Positions 8,421 through 17,377 of a stretch of DNA of 64,000 nt are shown in pieces (within the stretch, counting starts at the first letter, position 1; each line of letters starts with the position of its first letter). Source of the DNA: a virus. Under the pieces are notes generated by a model, which was not told where the DNA came from, searched no databases, and saw only the letters and a list, made by a program, of their open reading frames with translations. The stretch spans positions 32,811-96,810 of the IMG/VR virus record IMGVR_UViG_3300036979_001044; one strand, written 5' to 3'. A program made the position numbers and the translations under genes.

Positions 8421-9465
8421 CTGGAAAGAGTAACTTACTGGACTCGATGCCGCTATCCCAGGCCGGGGCACCCACTGGAACCGACGGCGGAGCAGTCGGC
8501 CCGCTGTGGGTGTGCAAGTCGGCCGCATCCAGTTTTGTTTTCAATGAGTTATAGAGGGTCTTGAGGTGCCCAGCGATGGCCGCCTTCACCGCTCCGTTGC
8601 CCAGGGTGAGCTTCGCCGTGGCAGCTTTTCCCTCTACCAGCAGCTCGGTCTCTTCCGCCAGGGTCACCTTGAATCCCGTTTTCTGGAACGATAACCTAGC
8701 GATTTCCGTAGGGGTATCCGGAGCCGCCATGTCGTAGATGACCACCTGGAGCTTGGCCTCCTTGGGTAGGTTCAGGGTCTGGTTCCCCTTGGCCGCATCC
8801 GTCGGGTAGAGCTTCTCCTGGCCGGTGCTCTCCAGCTTTCCATCGTTCCCCCGGCGGGTATCGATCAGGAAGTTCCCCAGCCCGTCCACTCCCCAGTGCA
8901 CCCCGTTGTGCCGGCGGAGGTCGGGGTTCCCGTCGGCGACCTTCAGCCCCATCCGCACCCCGAGGTCCCCTTGCGCTCGGCCCAAATCCAGAACTGGGTG
9001 GGGCAGAGAACCCAGAATGATGGGCATCTCCGGGGAATCATTCATGAATCCTATGAGTACATGGTCTCCATCGACGTAGGCAGGATCGGACTTCGAGGAC
9101 AGCTCTTGGTTGATGTCCATGGTCGTGGCCCGTGGAATCCAGATCCTTCCCGCATGAATCCCAGTCCCCCCTTCCTGGAGAACCATCACGTTCTTGAGCC
9201 CATGCCAGCGTTCTCCAGGGATCGAAGGGTAGACCAGCACGTCGCAGTAGACCCCCACCGGAGTGGCAGCCTTGGTACCGCTCTGTAGGGCCCCTTCTGG
9301 GCCATAGGGATGCTGGGGGGCATCCTGGGTATAGCTCGCGACCACCACGCCCCGCAGGAGCAGCCCGTTTGCTCGGAGCGAGGGTCCAGCGCTCTTGGGC
9401 GTAGCCGACTGGAGGAGGGTGCCCGCGCGGGTGCGATGGGGCCGGAAGTTTTCGTCTACGCTCAT
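8413..9465 (-). CDS. Baseplate spike / gpV-like OB-fold protein
   Basis: 350 residues, ATG at 9465 with GTGAGGGACCG. The middle carries the OB-fold signature of gpV/gp45/VgrG-type spike proteins (DGDHVLIGFMNDSPEMPIIL, then GSLPHP). Beta-helical and acidic stretches follow (KVTLAEETELLVEG, KLTLGNGAVKAAI), and a short HTHSGPT segment near the C-terminus resembles the His-containing tip or needle motifs of such spikes. It sits next to the hub gene, as expected for the membrane-piercing tip. Confidence 0.8.
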   Translation of the reverse strand: MSVDENFRPHRTRAGTLLQSATPKSAGPSLRANGLLLRGVVVASYTQDAPQHPYGPEGALQSGTKAATPVGVYCDVLVYPSIPGERWHGLKNVMVLQEGGTGIHAGRIWIPRATTMDINQELSSKSDPAYVDGDHVLIGFMNDSPEMPIILGSLPHPVLDLGRAQGDLGVRMGLKVADGNPDLRRHNGVHWGVDGLGNFLIDTRRGNDGKLESTGQEKLYPTDAAKGNQTLNLPKEAKLQVVIYDMAAPDTPTEIARLSFQKTGFKVTLAEETELLVEGKAATAKLTLGNGAVKAAIAGHLKTLYNSLKTKLDAADLHTHSGPTAPPSVPVGAPAWDSGIESSKLLFPDG

Positions 9466-9476
9466 CGGTCCCTCAC

Positions 9477-10970
9477 CTACGCCCAGTCATATTGTGGCAT
9501 TTCCGGCTCTTTGAACCGGCTAGAGATTTTCTGGAGGGCCTCCAGCATCGACCAGTCTGAGCCAATCCAGCCCCGGGTGATCCCGAGGTTGGTGCGTGTG
9601 CCCTGGCCGAAGCTCCAGCTGTGCCCGACCGACTCCAGGTAATAGGTCTCCTGGTCCTCCTCGCCGCGAGATCCAGGGATACGAACCTTGCATCCAATCT
9701 TGAGGTCCGGGCGGCCCACCCCGAGCCCCAGCGTTCCAGAAAGGAAGTAGGGATTGAGGGCGTGCCAGTCCTTGGCGATGAGCCTCTGCTGGTAGCAGAG
9801 CTTCGAGAAATCGAGATTGGATTCGTCGGGGGCGATTGAACTCTGAATATCGAATCGACGCAACCCATGCTGGTGGATCGACTCAGCGTCAATAAGGGGA
9901 ACGATGATGTTGAGCGAGTTTCCGCCAAACGCCTCCTGGTGCAGCATGCTCGCGGTGTAGAAGGCGTTGAAGCGCTCCAGTCCTGAGCGGCCCACGTTGG
10001 CCGTGATGATCTGCTGGCGGGGCACGATGAACATGGGCAAGTTATCCCAGTCCTGGTTATAGGCGTCGATGTTCTTGTCCACGATCGGGAAGGGCCTATC
10101 GCGGATAACCACAGTCATCTGGGTGTCCTTGGGCTCCAGAGCTGAACCAGCTTCCAACTTGGGACTGAATGGGTCGCCGTCGGGGAACAGATCGGTGTAC
10201 AGCTCCACAAACGCCGGATCGGAATGCTGTTGCGCCGTGGCCCAAAGCGTTCCGTTCATCTCCATGTAGTTGGCGTTGAAGCATTTACGTTTGGGCACGT
10301 TCTGGAAATGGTCCTCGCTATATTTCACCCAGCCGAGGAAATTCCCGCCCCCATTGGGCATTGATAGAGGCATGCTCCAATCTATCCCCGCATGGGTGGT
10401 GATGGCGTTCATGAAGCTCCACAGGTAAGCCTTCACCGCGACGTTGGGCGCCCCTTGGATTTTTGGCAGAGCGTTGAATACTGCCGAAGCCGTAGCATCC
10501 GAGATGAGGTCGTTGGTCATGTACGGCGAAAACCAGATCGGGGTGATTTCCCAGATCTTGCCGAAATCCTTACCCACGATGGTATAGGATTCGACCGTTG
10601 CTCCGGTACCGCCCACCGCCTGATTTCTGCGGATCTCGTCAACCAACCCGCGCATCACATGCCAAGGCTGATCCTTGCGGTAGAAGGTGATGTCGATCCA
10701 GTCATCATCGCAGACATGCTTGAACAACTCGAAGGCCGACCGCGACGGTTTGAGATCGATCTGGAAGGAACCACTCGCCGCCCCGAGCAGCTTTTGGGTG
10801 GACACCGCTACCAACGAAGGGCTCTTTGCATCGGCGCGTTTTCCAGAAAATGGGTAGGCGCTGGCATTCCCTGGGGTCATGATGATCGGATCATCTCCGC
10901 GCGAGTAAAGAGTCACCGCAACCCAACTGGTCTCGCTACCCTGAAAACCTGGTTTGTACCCAGTGTCCAT
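9477..10970 (-). CDS. Baseplate hub protein (gp27/gpD-like)
   Basis: 497 residues from an ATG at 10970 that overlaps the tape-measure stop as TAATG; a longer frame up to 11009 would overlap that gene and is not needed. The N-terminal half has the hub-like look of gp27/gpD proteins (GSFQIDLKPSRSAFELFK, MRGLVDEIRRN). The C-terminal part contains KIGCKVRIPGS and YYLESVGHSWSFGQGTRTNL, typical of phage late-control/hub proteins. It follows the tape measure and precedes the spike, the usual position. Confidence 0.75.
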   Translation of the reverse strand: MDTGYKPGFQGSETSWVAVTLYSRGDDPIIMTPGNASAYPFSGKRADAKSPSLVAVSTQKLLGAASGSFQIDLKPSRSAFELFKHVCDDDWIDITFYRKDQPWHVMRGLVDEIRRNQAVGGTGATVESYTIVGKDFGKIWEITPIWFSPYMTNDLISDATASAVFNALPKIQGAPNVAVKAYLWSFMNAITTHAGIDWSMPLSMPNGGGNFLGWVKYSEDHFQNVPKRKCFNANYMEMNGTLWATAQQHSDPAFVELYTDLFPDGDPFSPKLEAGSALEPKDTQMTVVIRDRPFPIVDKNIDAYNQDWDNLPMFIVPRQQIITANVGRSGLERFNAFYTASMLHQEAFGGNSLNIIVPLIDAESIHQHGLRRFDIQSSIAPDESNLDFSKLCYQQRLIAKDWHALNPYFLSGTLGLGVGRPDLKIGCKVRIPGSRGEEDQETYYLESVGHSWSFGQGTRTNLGITRGWIGSDWSMLEALQKISSRFKEPEMPQYDWA

Positions 10971-13348
10971 TAACCACCCAATCCAGTCTGTACTTTTATC
11001 AGACCCCAAAGATCTTTAAGAGACGCTCCCTCTTTCCCGCTCAGTACTTCGATAGCGCCAGCCAGCTCCTTAAATTTATTAGTCAGACTCACCACTGCGC
11101 CGGCGTCGCCGGTCAAGTTGGCGAAGGACTTGACCAGTGTAGCCGCGGCCATGTCCATGGTGTTGACCACCCCGATCATCTTCTCCCCGGCGGCAATCTG
11201 CTTGTTCTGGATGGCGGCTTGTGTCTTCAATTCTTCAGGTACCATCCCCTTGGCTTCTCCTATCAATCCCCCTGGAGTGCCAACCTTCCCCGCCTCTATT
11301 GCCCCCGACTTTCGTCGAGCAGCTTCCTGATCCACCATCGTCTGTTCTTCTGGCGTGAGCTTTTCTCCCGAAAGTTGCTTGTCCAGCATCACCATCTCTT
11401 GCTGGCTCATGCTCACGTTCATCTGGTTCTGCATCAAATTTCGCAGCATGAGGCGACCCGCGGCCTTATCTCCGCCAGTCATGCTCATGATGCGTTGCAT
11501 TACCCCACCCATCGGGCCGGACATAGCCCCGCCTACGCCCTGATCTCGCATCTGCTGACCAGCAGCCTCCATCTTGATGAGTGTCTGCTCGTACTCTGCG
11601 GCTCCTCCCTTGCCGGTGAAGCCAAAGGCCTGGAGGGTCATATAGTCCATCCCCGTCGCGGGCCCTCCTTTCGCGCCCATGCCTTGCACGTACTGCCCAA
11701 CCCCCTTAGCCATTTGCACCGCGCGGGTTCCAGCGATACCTGCTTTCGAGAAGCTCTCAGCCATGCCCTTGATCGCGTCGGGCGCGATCGGAATTCCAGT
11801 CGTCTCCCACTGCTTGATCCCTTCAGCCATCGACTGCATGTAATCGACTAGCTCGCTCCCTTCCAACCCCAGCTTGAGCCCATCGCCTATCGCCCGAGTC
11901 ATCATGGTATCGGCTTTTCCAGGGCCCCCGACTATCCCGCCCCGCCGGCCGGCTTGCAGGAAGGCACCCGAAGTTTCAGGACCAACACCGTAGAGCGTCT
12001 TGGCTGCAAAACCAGTTCCCAGCATTCCCTGCTTCATCATTTCTCGCGCGCCACCCCCGCCCGCCTGGATAATTCCGGTCATGGCCTGGAGCGCTTGGTC
12101 CTTGGCCATGCCGTACTGAACGCCCTCGCGGGTGGCTGCGTAAACCGGTTCGTTCATTTTTCTACGAGCAGCAGCAACGGCACGTTGCCGGGATTCTTTT
12201 GCTTGCTGTTCCGATGCGCGATTGTCGGCCGCCCCCATCGCCTGCCAGTTGCCTTGTTGCTGGACGGTAAATTGGGTGAATTCTTTCTCGTCGATCATCT
12301 TCCTAGCATTTTGGGCCCATTTATATTTTTCATAGCCGCGGGGGATACGAGTCGCGTAGCCCCCACCCTCGGGGTTAGCGCGGGCCGCGCGTTCAGCGGC
12401 TTCCGGGTTGTTGGCGTTGAAGCGATTGCGCATCCCTGGAATCATTTTCTGGAATTCTGCATCCGAGTAGATTGCTGCATTTTGCTTGCGGGACCGAGAT
12501 ACTTCCGCCTGGTACCGAGTACCTGCGGCGCCTTGCGCCTGCATCATCCCAACCCCACCGCCCAGGAAGGGCAATGCTTCCAGTTGCTGCCGGCGCCACT
12601 CCATCGCCCGGCCGGCGTAGCCGACCGCGGTCCCCATCATCCCGCCGATGATTCCACCCCCGGGAAGCGCGCTGGCCATCTGGGCCAAGCCCTGGGCGCC
12701 CTGGAAAGGTGCTTGCGCCATAGCTCCAGCAACCCGGCCAGCCATGCGGAACGGCGCCGCCGCTGCTCCGCCGATCATCTGGCCGATCATCTGCCGGCGC
12801 ATCCCCGGGCCACGTTCCAGAAATAGCGGGGGCATGCCTGGAACCGCTCCCTGCGCCATGCCCTGGAGGAGCGCGCCCTTGGCTCGTTGCTCGTAATTCT
12901 TCTTCCTGTCTTCTTCCCGCCGGGCAGCATCCTCTGTTGCCTGCTTGCGCTTTTCATCGGTCTTGAGGAGTTGTTCGTTGGCCCGGTTCAGCTCCTGAGC
13001 GGCCTTGGCCTCTGACTGGTAGGCTTTCTCCAGGTTCTTGACCGCCCCCTCCAGCCCGGAGGATTCTTCCTGGGCGAGTTTCAGCGAGACGGCCATTGCC
13101 TTGTAGATGTTGGTGGACTTGTCCTTCATCCCCGACATGACTTCGAACAGCTGGGCCTGGGTCTTGGCGAGCTTGCTGATCTGGTTTTCGAGCCCCTGGA
13201 CCTTGGTCTGCGAGTCCTGATAGCTCTTGGCCTGTTCCTTCATCCCCCGCAGGGAGTTTTCATTGACCTTGAGGATTTTCTGGAGCGCCTCGTCAAAGCC
13301 CTTGGTATCCGCAGTGATGACTACGCCAGTTCGGACTTCGCCTGCCAT
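10970..13348 (-). CDS. Tail tape measure protein
   Basis: 792 residues, ATG at 13348 with GGAGG six bases upstream; the start follows the preceding stop by one base. Residues ~15-160 are a long coiled coil rich in Lys, Gln, Glu and Ala. Residues ~160-330 are rich in Gly, Ala and Met and hydrophobic (MIGQMIGGAAAAPFRMAG). A Gln/Met-rich helical part follows. This layout, and its place after the chaperones and before the hub, identify a tape measure. At ~1.5 Å per residue it would set a tail of roughly 120 nm, an inference from the known scaling rule. Confidence 0.85.
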   Translation of the reverse strand: MAGEVRTGVVITADTKGFDEALQKILKVNENSLRGMKEQAKSYQDSQTKVQGLENQISKLAKTQAQLFEVMSGMKDKSTNIYKAMAVSLKLAQEESSGLEGAVKNLEKAYQSEAKAAQELNRANEQLLKTDEKRKQATEDAARREEDRKKNYEQRAKGALLQGMAQGAVPGMPPLFLERGPGMRRQMIGQMIGGAAAAPFRMAGRVAGAMAQAPFQGAQGLAQMASALPGGGIIGGMMGTAVGYAGRAMEWRRQQLEALPFLGGGVGMMQAQGAAGTRYQAEVSRSRKQNAAIYSDAEFQKMIPGMRNRFNANNPEAAERAARANPEGGGYATRIPRGYEKYKWAQNARKMIDEKEFTQFTVQQQGNWQAMGAADNRASEQQAKESRQRAVAAARRKMNEPVYAATREGVQYGMAKDQALQAMTGIIQAGGGGAREMMKQGMLGTGFAAKTLYGVGPETSGAFLQAGRRGGIVGGPGKADTMMTRAIGDGLKLGLEGSELVDYMQSMAEGIKQWETTGIPIAPDAIKGMAESFSKAGIAGTRAVQMAKGVGQYVQGMGAKGGPATGMDYMTLQAFGFTGKGGAAEYEQTLIKMEAAGQQMRDQGVGGAMSGPMGGVMQRIMSMTGGDKAAGRLMLRNLMQNQMNVSMSQQEMVMLDKQLSGEKLTPEEQTMVDQEAARRKSGAIEAGKVGTPGGLIGEAKGMVPEELKTQAAIQNKQIAAGEKMIGVVNTMDMAAATLVKSFANLTGDAGAVVSLTNKFKELAGAIEVLSGKEGASLKDLWGLIKVQTGLGG

Positions 13349-13349
13349 T

Positions 13350-13763
13350 TCAGTCCTCCAGGTTGGGCACCCGCCCCTCCTCCAGGTCCTGCTCCCATTG
13401 ATCGATCAGATCGTCTTCTCTCTCCTGCGGATCTCCGAGCGCCTCGTTGAGCGACTTCAACTGCCGCGCCAGCACCTGCCTCTCCTGCATCCGGGTATCT
13501 TCGCTCTCCAGCTCGGCCACAACTTCCCGCTTCCGGATGAGGAGGTCCTCGATCATCTCCTGATTCAACTCCGCCACGGTCTGTTCCAGAAAAAGCGGGT
13601 GATTCGTCGGCAACTTGTACTTCTGGCTCCACCAACGTCGTAACCCGGTGAGCCCACTTGCGACTTCGCGCTCAGCTCGTCGCCGTACCCTTCCCGTATC
13701 CGAGAAAGGTGCTTTCGTGATTTGCCACCTCCATGTACAGCTCCTGGAGCAAACGCACGTCAT
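13350..13763 (-). CDS. Tail assembly chaperone, C-terminal (T-like) part, probably made by frameshift
   Basis: The open frame runs from 13763, but its first ~40 codons overlap the end of the 170-residue chaperone in the +1 (or -2) frame and look non-native (MTCVCSRSCTWRW). The convincing protein starts near VASGLTGLRRWWSQKY; motif LPTNHPLFLEQTVAEL is typical of the T part of phage G/GT chaperones, followed by a charged helix. No ATG, GTG or TTG with a ribosome site lies near that point. The likely product is therefore a fusion to the preceding protein through a programmed shift within 13672-13763. Confidence 0.65.
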   Translation of the reverse strand: MTCVCSRSCTWRWQITKAPFSDTGRVRRRAEREVASGLTGLRRWWSQKYKLPTNHPLFLEQTVAELNQEMIEDLLIRKREVVAELESEDTRMQERQVLARQLKSLNEALGDPQEREDDLIDQWEQDLEEGRVPNLED

Positions 13764-14184
13764 CGAGCACCAATAGATCCTCGGCCCACTTCGGCCGCGC
13801 AGCGAGACTGAAAGAGAGATGCGCGATCATCAAGTTGATTTCGCAGGTGTAGGCGTCCAGATTCGACGGCGAGATCCCCGCAGCCAGGTTCGACCGCATG
13901 ATCCCAACCAGCTGCCGATCCCGGATGGAAAGCACCTTGTTGGTGAATTTCCCTTTCCAGATTTTGCCCCGCCCGTCTTTCCAGTTGAAATCGAAGGTGT
14001 ACTCGCGCTGAGATTTCAACGTATCGGATGGAGTTTCTGGAATTTCCTCCGCCACCAGGTCCTCGACCTTTTGGCTGATCGCTTCCTTCAGGCTCTCGAT
14101 TTCCTCGGGCACCAGCTTTCGCAGATGCGCTGGGTTGGTTAATTTTTCATAGGTCCCCGGGGGTATCCCGATTTTTTCGTTCAT
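13672..14184 (-). CDS. Tail assembly chaperone (G-like)
   Basis: 170 residues, ATG at 14184 with AGGAGAGCGAGCC. No strong domain match by eye, but an acidic, mostly helical protein between the tail tube and the tape measure, overlapping a second frame at its 3' end, is the hallmark of the G/GT chaperone pair that coats the tape measure during tail assembly. Central segment: LNWKD-like (FDFNWKDGRGKIWKGKFTNK). Its last residues are GYGKGTATS. Confidence 0.65.
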   Translation of the reverse strand: MNEKIGIPPGTYEKLTNPAHLRKLVPEEIESLKEAISQKVEDLVAEEIPETPSDTLKSQREYTFDFNWKDGRGKIWKGKFTNKVLSIRDRQLVGIMRSNLAAGISPSNLDAYTCEINLMIAHLSFSLAARPKWAEDLLVLDDVRLLQELYMEVANHESTFLGYGKGTATS

Positions 14185-14331
14185 GGCTCGCTCTCCTATC
14201 TTCTGGTTCTGGAGTCGAGAATACGGGATGGAGGAAGAGGAGGCAATATCTCAAAAAGAAAGGGCCGCCAGATGTGGGGGGGAACACCTGAGACCCTTTG
14301 CTAGCTCAGACTATCATGTCCAAGCATTCTA
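14185..14331 (-). other. 147-base gap between tube and chaperone genes
   Basis: No gene seen. On the minus strand AAAGGG and CCCTTT are separated by ~30 bases and followed by CTTTTT, which could form a weak terminator-like structure. This might lower chaperone expression relative to the tube protein. The ribosome site of the chaperone lies at the low-coordinate end. Confidence 0.35.
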
Positions 14332-14781
14332 TCAGATCATTTCGCTCTCGTCTTTGACTCGAATGGCGACGAACTCCATCTCCTCGCCAACGATCCCGCG
14401 AGCGTCGATCGTCCAGTTGTGGCTGGCTATCTTGACCTGGTCGAGATAGCAAATCACCTTGTTGGTCTTGGTGTCCTCAACCTGCGCGTACAGAACGCCG
14501 GTGGTGAGGATGTTGCTGAGGTGGTCGTCGGTCGTCTTTCCCGTCGCAGGGAACCAGCCCTTGCTCTTGAGCGTCTCGCCGACGATGCGAAACATCGAAG
14601 CGGTGAACCGCACCCGGTAGGCAACCGGGACGTGCTCCTCCACCTCGATGTTGTCGAGCACCTCGACCGGCTGGTACTCGATCTCCTCGGTGATCGCGAC
14701 GTTCCTGGCGTAACCGACCTTGACGCCCTCGATGGAGAATCGAGCGCGCGCACCCGTCAAAAGGTTTCCTTTGGAAGCCAT
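14332..14781 (-). CDS. Tail tube protein
   Basis: 149 residues, ATG at 14781 behind a strong AAGGAG site. Length, beta-rich sequence and motifs match phage tail tube proteins: ARFSIEGVKVGYARNVAIT near the N-terminus and ASHNWTIDARGIVGEEMEF near the C-terminus. It directly follows the sheath gene and precedes the chaperones, the standard order in contractile-tail phages. It should polymerise as hexamer rings around the tape measure and form the DNA channel. Confidence 0.85.
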   Translation of the reverse strand: MASKGNLLTGARARFSIEGVKVGYARNVAITEEIEYQPVEVLDNIEVEEHVPVAYRVRFTASMFRIVGETLKSKGWFPATGKTTDDHLSNILTTGVLYAQVEDTKTNKVICYLDQVKIASHNWTIDARGIVGEEMEFVAIRVKDESEMI

Positions 14782-14791
14782 GGATCACTCC

Positions 14792-17098
14792 TTATGCCGT
14801 CTGGCGGATCGTCACCAGGTGAACGGTGTTTTTCACGAAGTTGACGGGAATTACCGGGGCCATCTCGACCTCTACGTCGAGCACATCGACCGCCAGCTCT
14901 ACCCCCAAGCTCCTCCAGGCCACCAGCACCAGAGAGTCCACCAGCAATCCAAGGGTGCTCAGCGCGATTCCCCTGGCGGCGTTGATGGTCCCAGCGAATC
15001 CTCGCTTGCCCACCGCAAACTCCATGTTGGTTCGGAAATTGAAGCAACTGAAGTTGACCGCGGCATTCACCGAGCCCTCGGTATAGGCCAGGTTGTTGGA
15101 GGATAGGTGAGTGGTCACGTTGCGGACGAACCGCCGGCCCACGCCCTCGACGTTTTCCAGAAAACAGAGCCCGCCCTGGATCATCTCCTCGGAGTCGTCG
15201 GTGGGGTTCCACGAAACATCCTGGCGAATGGCCAGCACGTTCGCGTACTTGAAGGTCAGCGAGGTACCGACCGGAGCGCCCGCTTGCATGCCCGCAGCGA
15301 TGGCCGCGGCGAAGGGCGGCAGGAACTCTTGGCGCTCGCCGGCAGTGTTGTAGCGCTCAATGGCCTGGGGGAACGCTCGGATGTGGCGGGTGTTCAGGTC
15401 AACCGCCTGCTCCTTGGCCTCGTCCTTGGTGGGGACATCGGTGAGCCCAGCGTTGAGCAACCCGACGAACCCATCGCGCTCCGAACGGCCGATGCCGCAC
15501 ATGTACGCGCAATGGGCGTCCAGCGCAGAGGCTACCGCCGGATCTCCGCTCAGCACCACGATCGAGTTGACCCCGATCTTCTTCAGCAGGTTGAGCGCAT
15601 TCTGCCAGTGGGTGAAGAGGGTTGTCCCCTCGCTCCCGCCGGAAAGGAAGGTCGCGGCCACGGTGTTGACCGGAGCGCCGCCCTTGGCCCCTGAAGCCTT
15701 CGCCGCAGAGATATACTGCGAGCTGGTGTTGATCCACTCGATGCAGGACCAGAGATTGGCGTAGAAGGCCGGATTGGCGGGAGAGAGGCAGTTTTGCACT
15801 CCCTGGGCTCCGGTGGTCACATCCAGATCGGCCGGAGAGAAAGTCGTCTTCCCGGTGACCAGGGTGAAGACGAACCCGGCCGCGGAAGCGTACCGGGCGT
15901 TGAAGTAGTCGGCGCATTTCTGGAGCGTCGACTGCACCGCTACTGTCGTGCGCCCGGCGTTGGCCGAGAAGGTGATGGTCTGGGCCGCTTCCACCTCTCC
16001 GAGCGCGAGGTATTGCAGCTCGGAAAAACTGCCCACGCCGACCGCGGGGGTGGTGCCAGTCAGCGTGATCTTCTCCAGCTGGGTTGCCCCGGCAGGGCTC
16101 AGGCCGATGAGCATCAGCCGCTTGGTACTTGCCCCGCTGGAGACCGAGGTCACTGCCAGGTTGCCCACGTAGCCGCAGGCGAACTTGGCCAGACCCTTGA
16201 CCGGATTCGCTCCAGCCGCCAGAGTGAGTATCGTGGTCCCGCCAGTGTTCTTGGTCACGGTCACCGTTCCGACGATGGTGCCGATGACGCGCGCCCCAAG
16301 AATCTTGGAGAAGGTCAGCACGCCATTGACCAGTGTGGTGCCGGCGAGGGTGATGGTCTCGCTGATAGCCGCCGCGGAGGCATCCAGTCCGTAGACGAGG
16401 AGCAAGAGCCCCGTGTCGGATGCGCTGGAGGATACCGCGTTGACCAGTCCGTCCACGGTGAGCTGGCTGGCGATATCTCCATCCAGGCCCAGATTCGCCC
16501 GGGTGGCCTTGGCCACGATCGCCCCGCTCGACTCGACCTCCGCGGTCATCGTGTCCCAGCCGTTGGTGGGCTTCACGTACTTCAGGTGGAAGAACACGTC
16601 CCCGCCCACGTCATCCCCGGCCTCGACCTGGTCCTCGAAGGCGATGGTGATGAGTTTGCCCTGCACCGTTCCGTCGGCGATTGAGATGTTGATCTGGGAG
16701 GTGAAGGCGCCGTAGTCGATGCTGGAGAGCGAGAGGGAATTGCCGTAGCTGTTGCCCAGCGAGGCGGCGGACTGGGTGGCTGGGTTGATCTTCATCGCCA
16801 CCACTTCCTGCGCCCCAGCTGTGATGTCCGGATCTTTGGAGGGGGCGAACAGCATGTCCGCCACCTCGCGCAGATCGCCGGAGCGGAACAGCTGCTTGCC
16901 TTTCTCGGGCTTGGTCAGCCGCAAGAACTCCTTGGGCTCGGTCATTGCCGATGCCGGTTTCCCGCCAACTGCCGTTCCGAGGACTGCTACGATTCCAGAA
17001 GCCCCTAGCCCTACTTGCTCCAGGCCCGAAGCATCGACCTGCGAGTAGCTTCCCGGCACGCTGATCAGCCGTCCGTTGAAAAAGATGCTGGTTGCCAT
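14792..17098 (-). CDS. Tail sheath protein
   Basis: 768 residues, ATG at 17098 with AAGGAGCGATC. The N-terminus (FFNGRLISVPGSYSQVDASG) and the C-terminal region (NVEGVGRRFVRNVTTHLS, then ARGIALSTLGLLVDS) match contractile sheath proteins. A Gly/Thr/Val-rich insertion of several hundred residues in the middle (repeated TLAGTTLVNGVLTFSKI and TLTGTTPAVGVGSFSEL units) is probably the surface-exposed domain. The protein polymerises around the tube and contracts at infection. It defines the phage as a myovirus. Confidence 0.92.
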   Translation of the reverse strand: MATSIFFNGRLISVPGSYSQVDASGLEQVGLGASGIVAVLGTAVGGKPASAMTEPKEFLRLTKPEKGKQLFRSGDLREVADMLFAPSKDPDITAGAQEVVAMKINPATQSAASLGNSYGNSLSLSSIDYGAFTSQINISIADGTVQGKLITIAFEDQVEAGDDVGGDVFFHLKYVKPTNGWDTMTAEVESSGAIVAKATRANLGLDGDIASQLTVDGLVNAVSSSASDTGLLLLVYGLDASAAAISETITLAGTTLVNGVLTFSKILGARVIGTIVGTVTVTKNTGGTTILTLAAGANPVKGLAKFACGYVGNLAVTSVSSGASTKRLMLIGLSPAGATQLEKITLTGTTPAVGVGSFSELQYLALGEVEAAQTITFSANAGRTTVAVQSTLQKCADYFNARYASAAGFVFTLVTGKTTFSPADLDVTTGAQGVQNCLSPANPAFYANLWSCIEWINTSSQYISAAKASGAKGGAPVNTVAATFLSGGSEGTTLFTHWQNALNLLKKIGVNSIVVLSGDPAVASALDAHCAYMCGIGRSERDGFVGLLNAGLTDVPTKDEAKEQAVDLNTRHIRAFPQAIERYNTAGERQEFLPPFAAAIAAGMQAGAPVGTSLTFKYANVLAIRQDVSWNPTDDSEEMIQGGLCFLENVEGVGRRFVRNVTTHLSSNNLAYTEGSVNAAVNFSCFNFRTNMEFAVGKRGFAGTINAARGIALSTLGLLVDSLVLVAWRSLGVELAVDVLDVEVEMAPVIPVNFVKNTVHLVTIRQTA

Positions 17099-17107
17099 GA
17101 TCGCTCC

Positions 17108-17377
17108 TTAGTTGGTGGGGGTCGCCATGAATTTCTGGAACGCCTCGCGCCACCCCAGGACGGTCAGCGGGCCTAGCTTCATGCGCTTGACGTGATTGCG
17201 GAACCCAGCCAATTGGTCGAAGCGCTTTCCTGAGAGCCGAGCCCAGACATCAAAGCTCACCGACACCTTGGGGCCAGGCTTCTCGGCTTCTGGAGCGGGT
17301 TGAGTAGCGGCGGCAGGCTCCTCAACCGGATCGGCGGGAGCATCGGCCTCGAAAATTTCAGGTTTGGTCTCCGGCAT
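17108..17377 (-). CDS. Small Pro/Ala/Glu-rich protein upstream of sheath
   Basis: 89 residues. I chose the ATG at 17377 (GAGGAAACCG upstream), which overlaps the previous gene by 20 bases, rather than the longer frame to 17461. The N-terminal half is low complexity (PADPVEEPAAATQPAPEAEK). The C-terminal half is basic and probably helical (FRNHVKRMKLGPLTVLGWRE). No function recognised. Confidence 0.55.
   Translation of the reverse strand: MPETKPEIFEADAPADPVEEPAAATQPAPEAEKPGPKVSVSFDVWARLSGKRFDQLAGFRNHVKRMKLGPLTVLGWREAFQKFMATPTN

Noticed and set aside
10971-11009. Longer start for the hub protein at 11009
   Set aside because: It would overlap the tape measure; the TAATG at 10970 is a standard coupled start.
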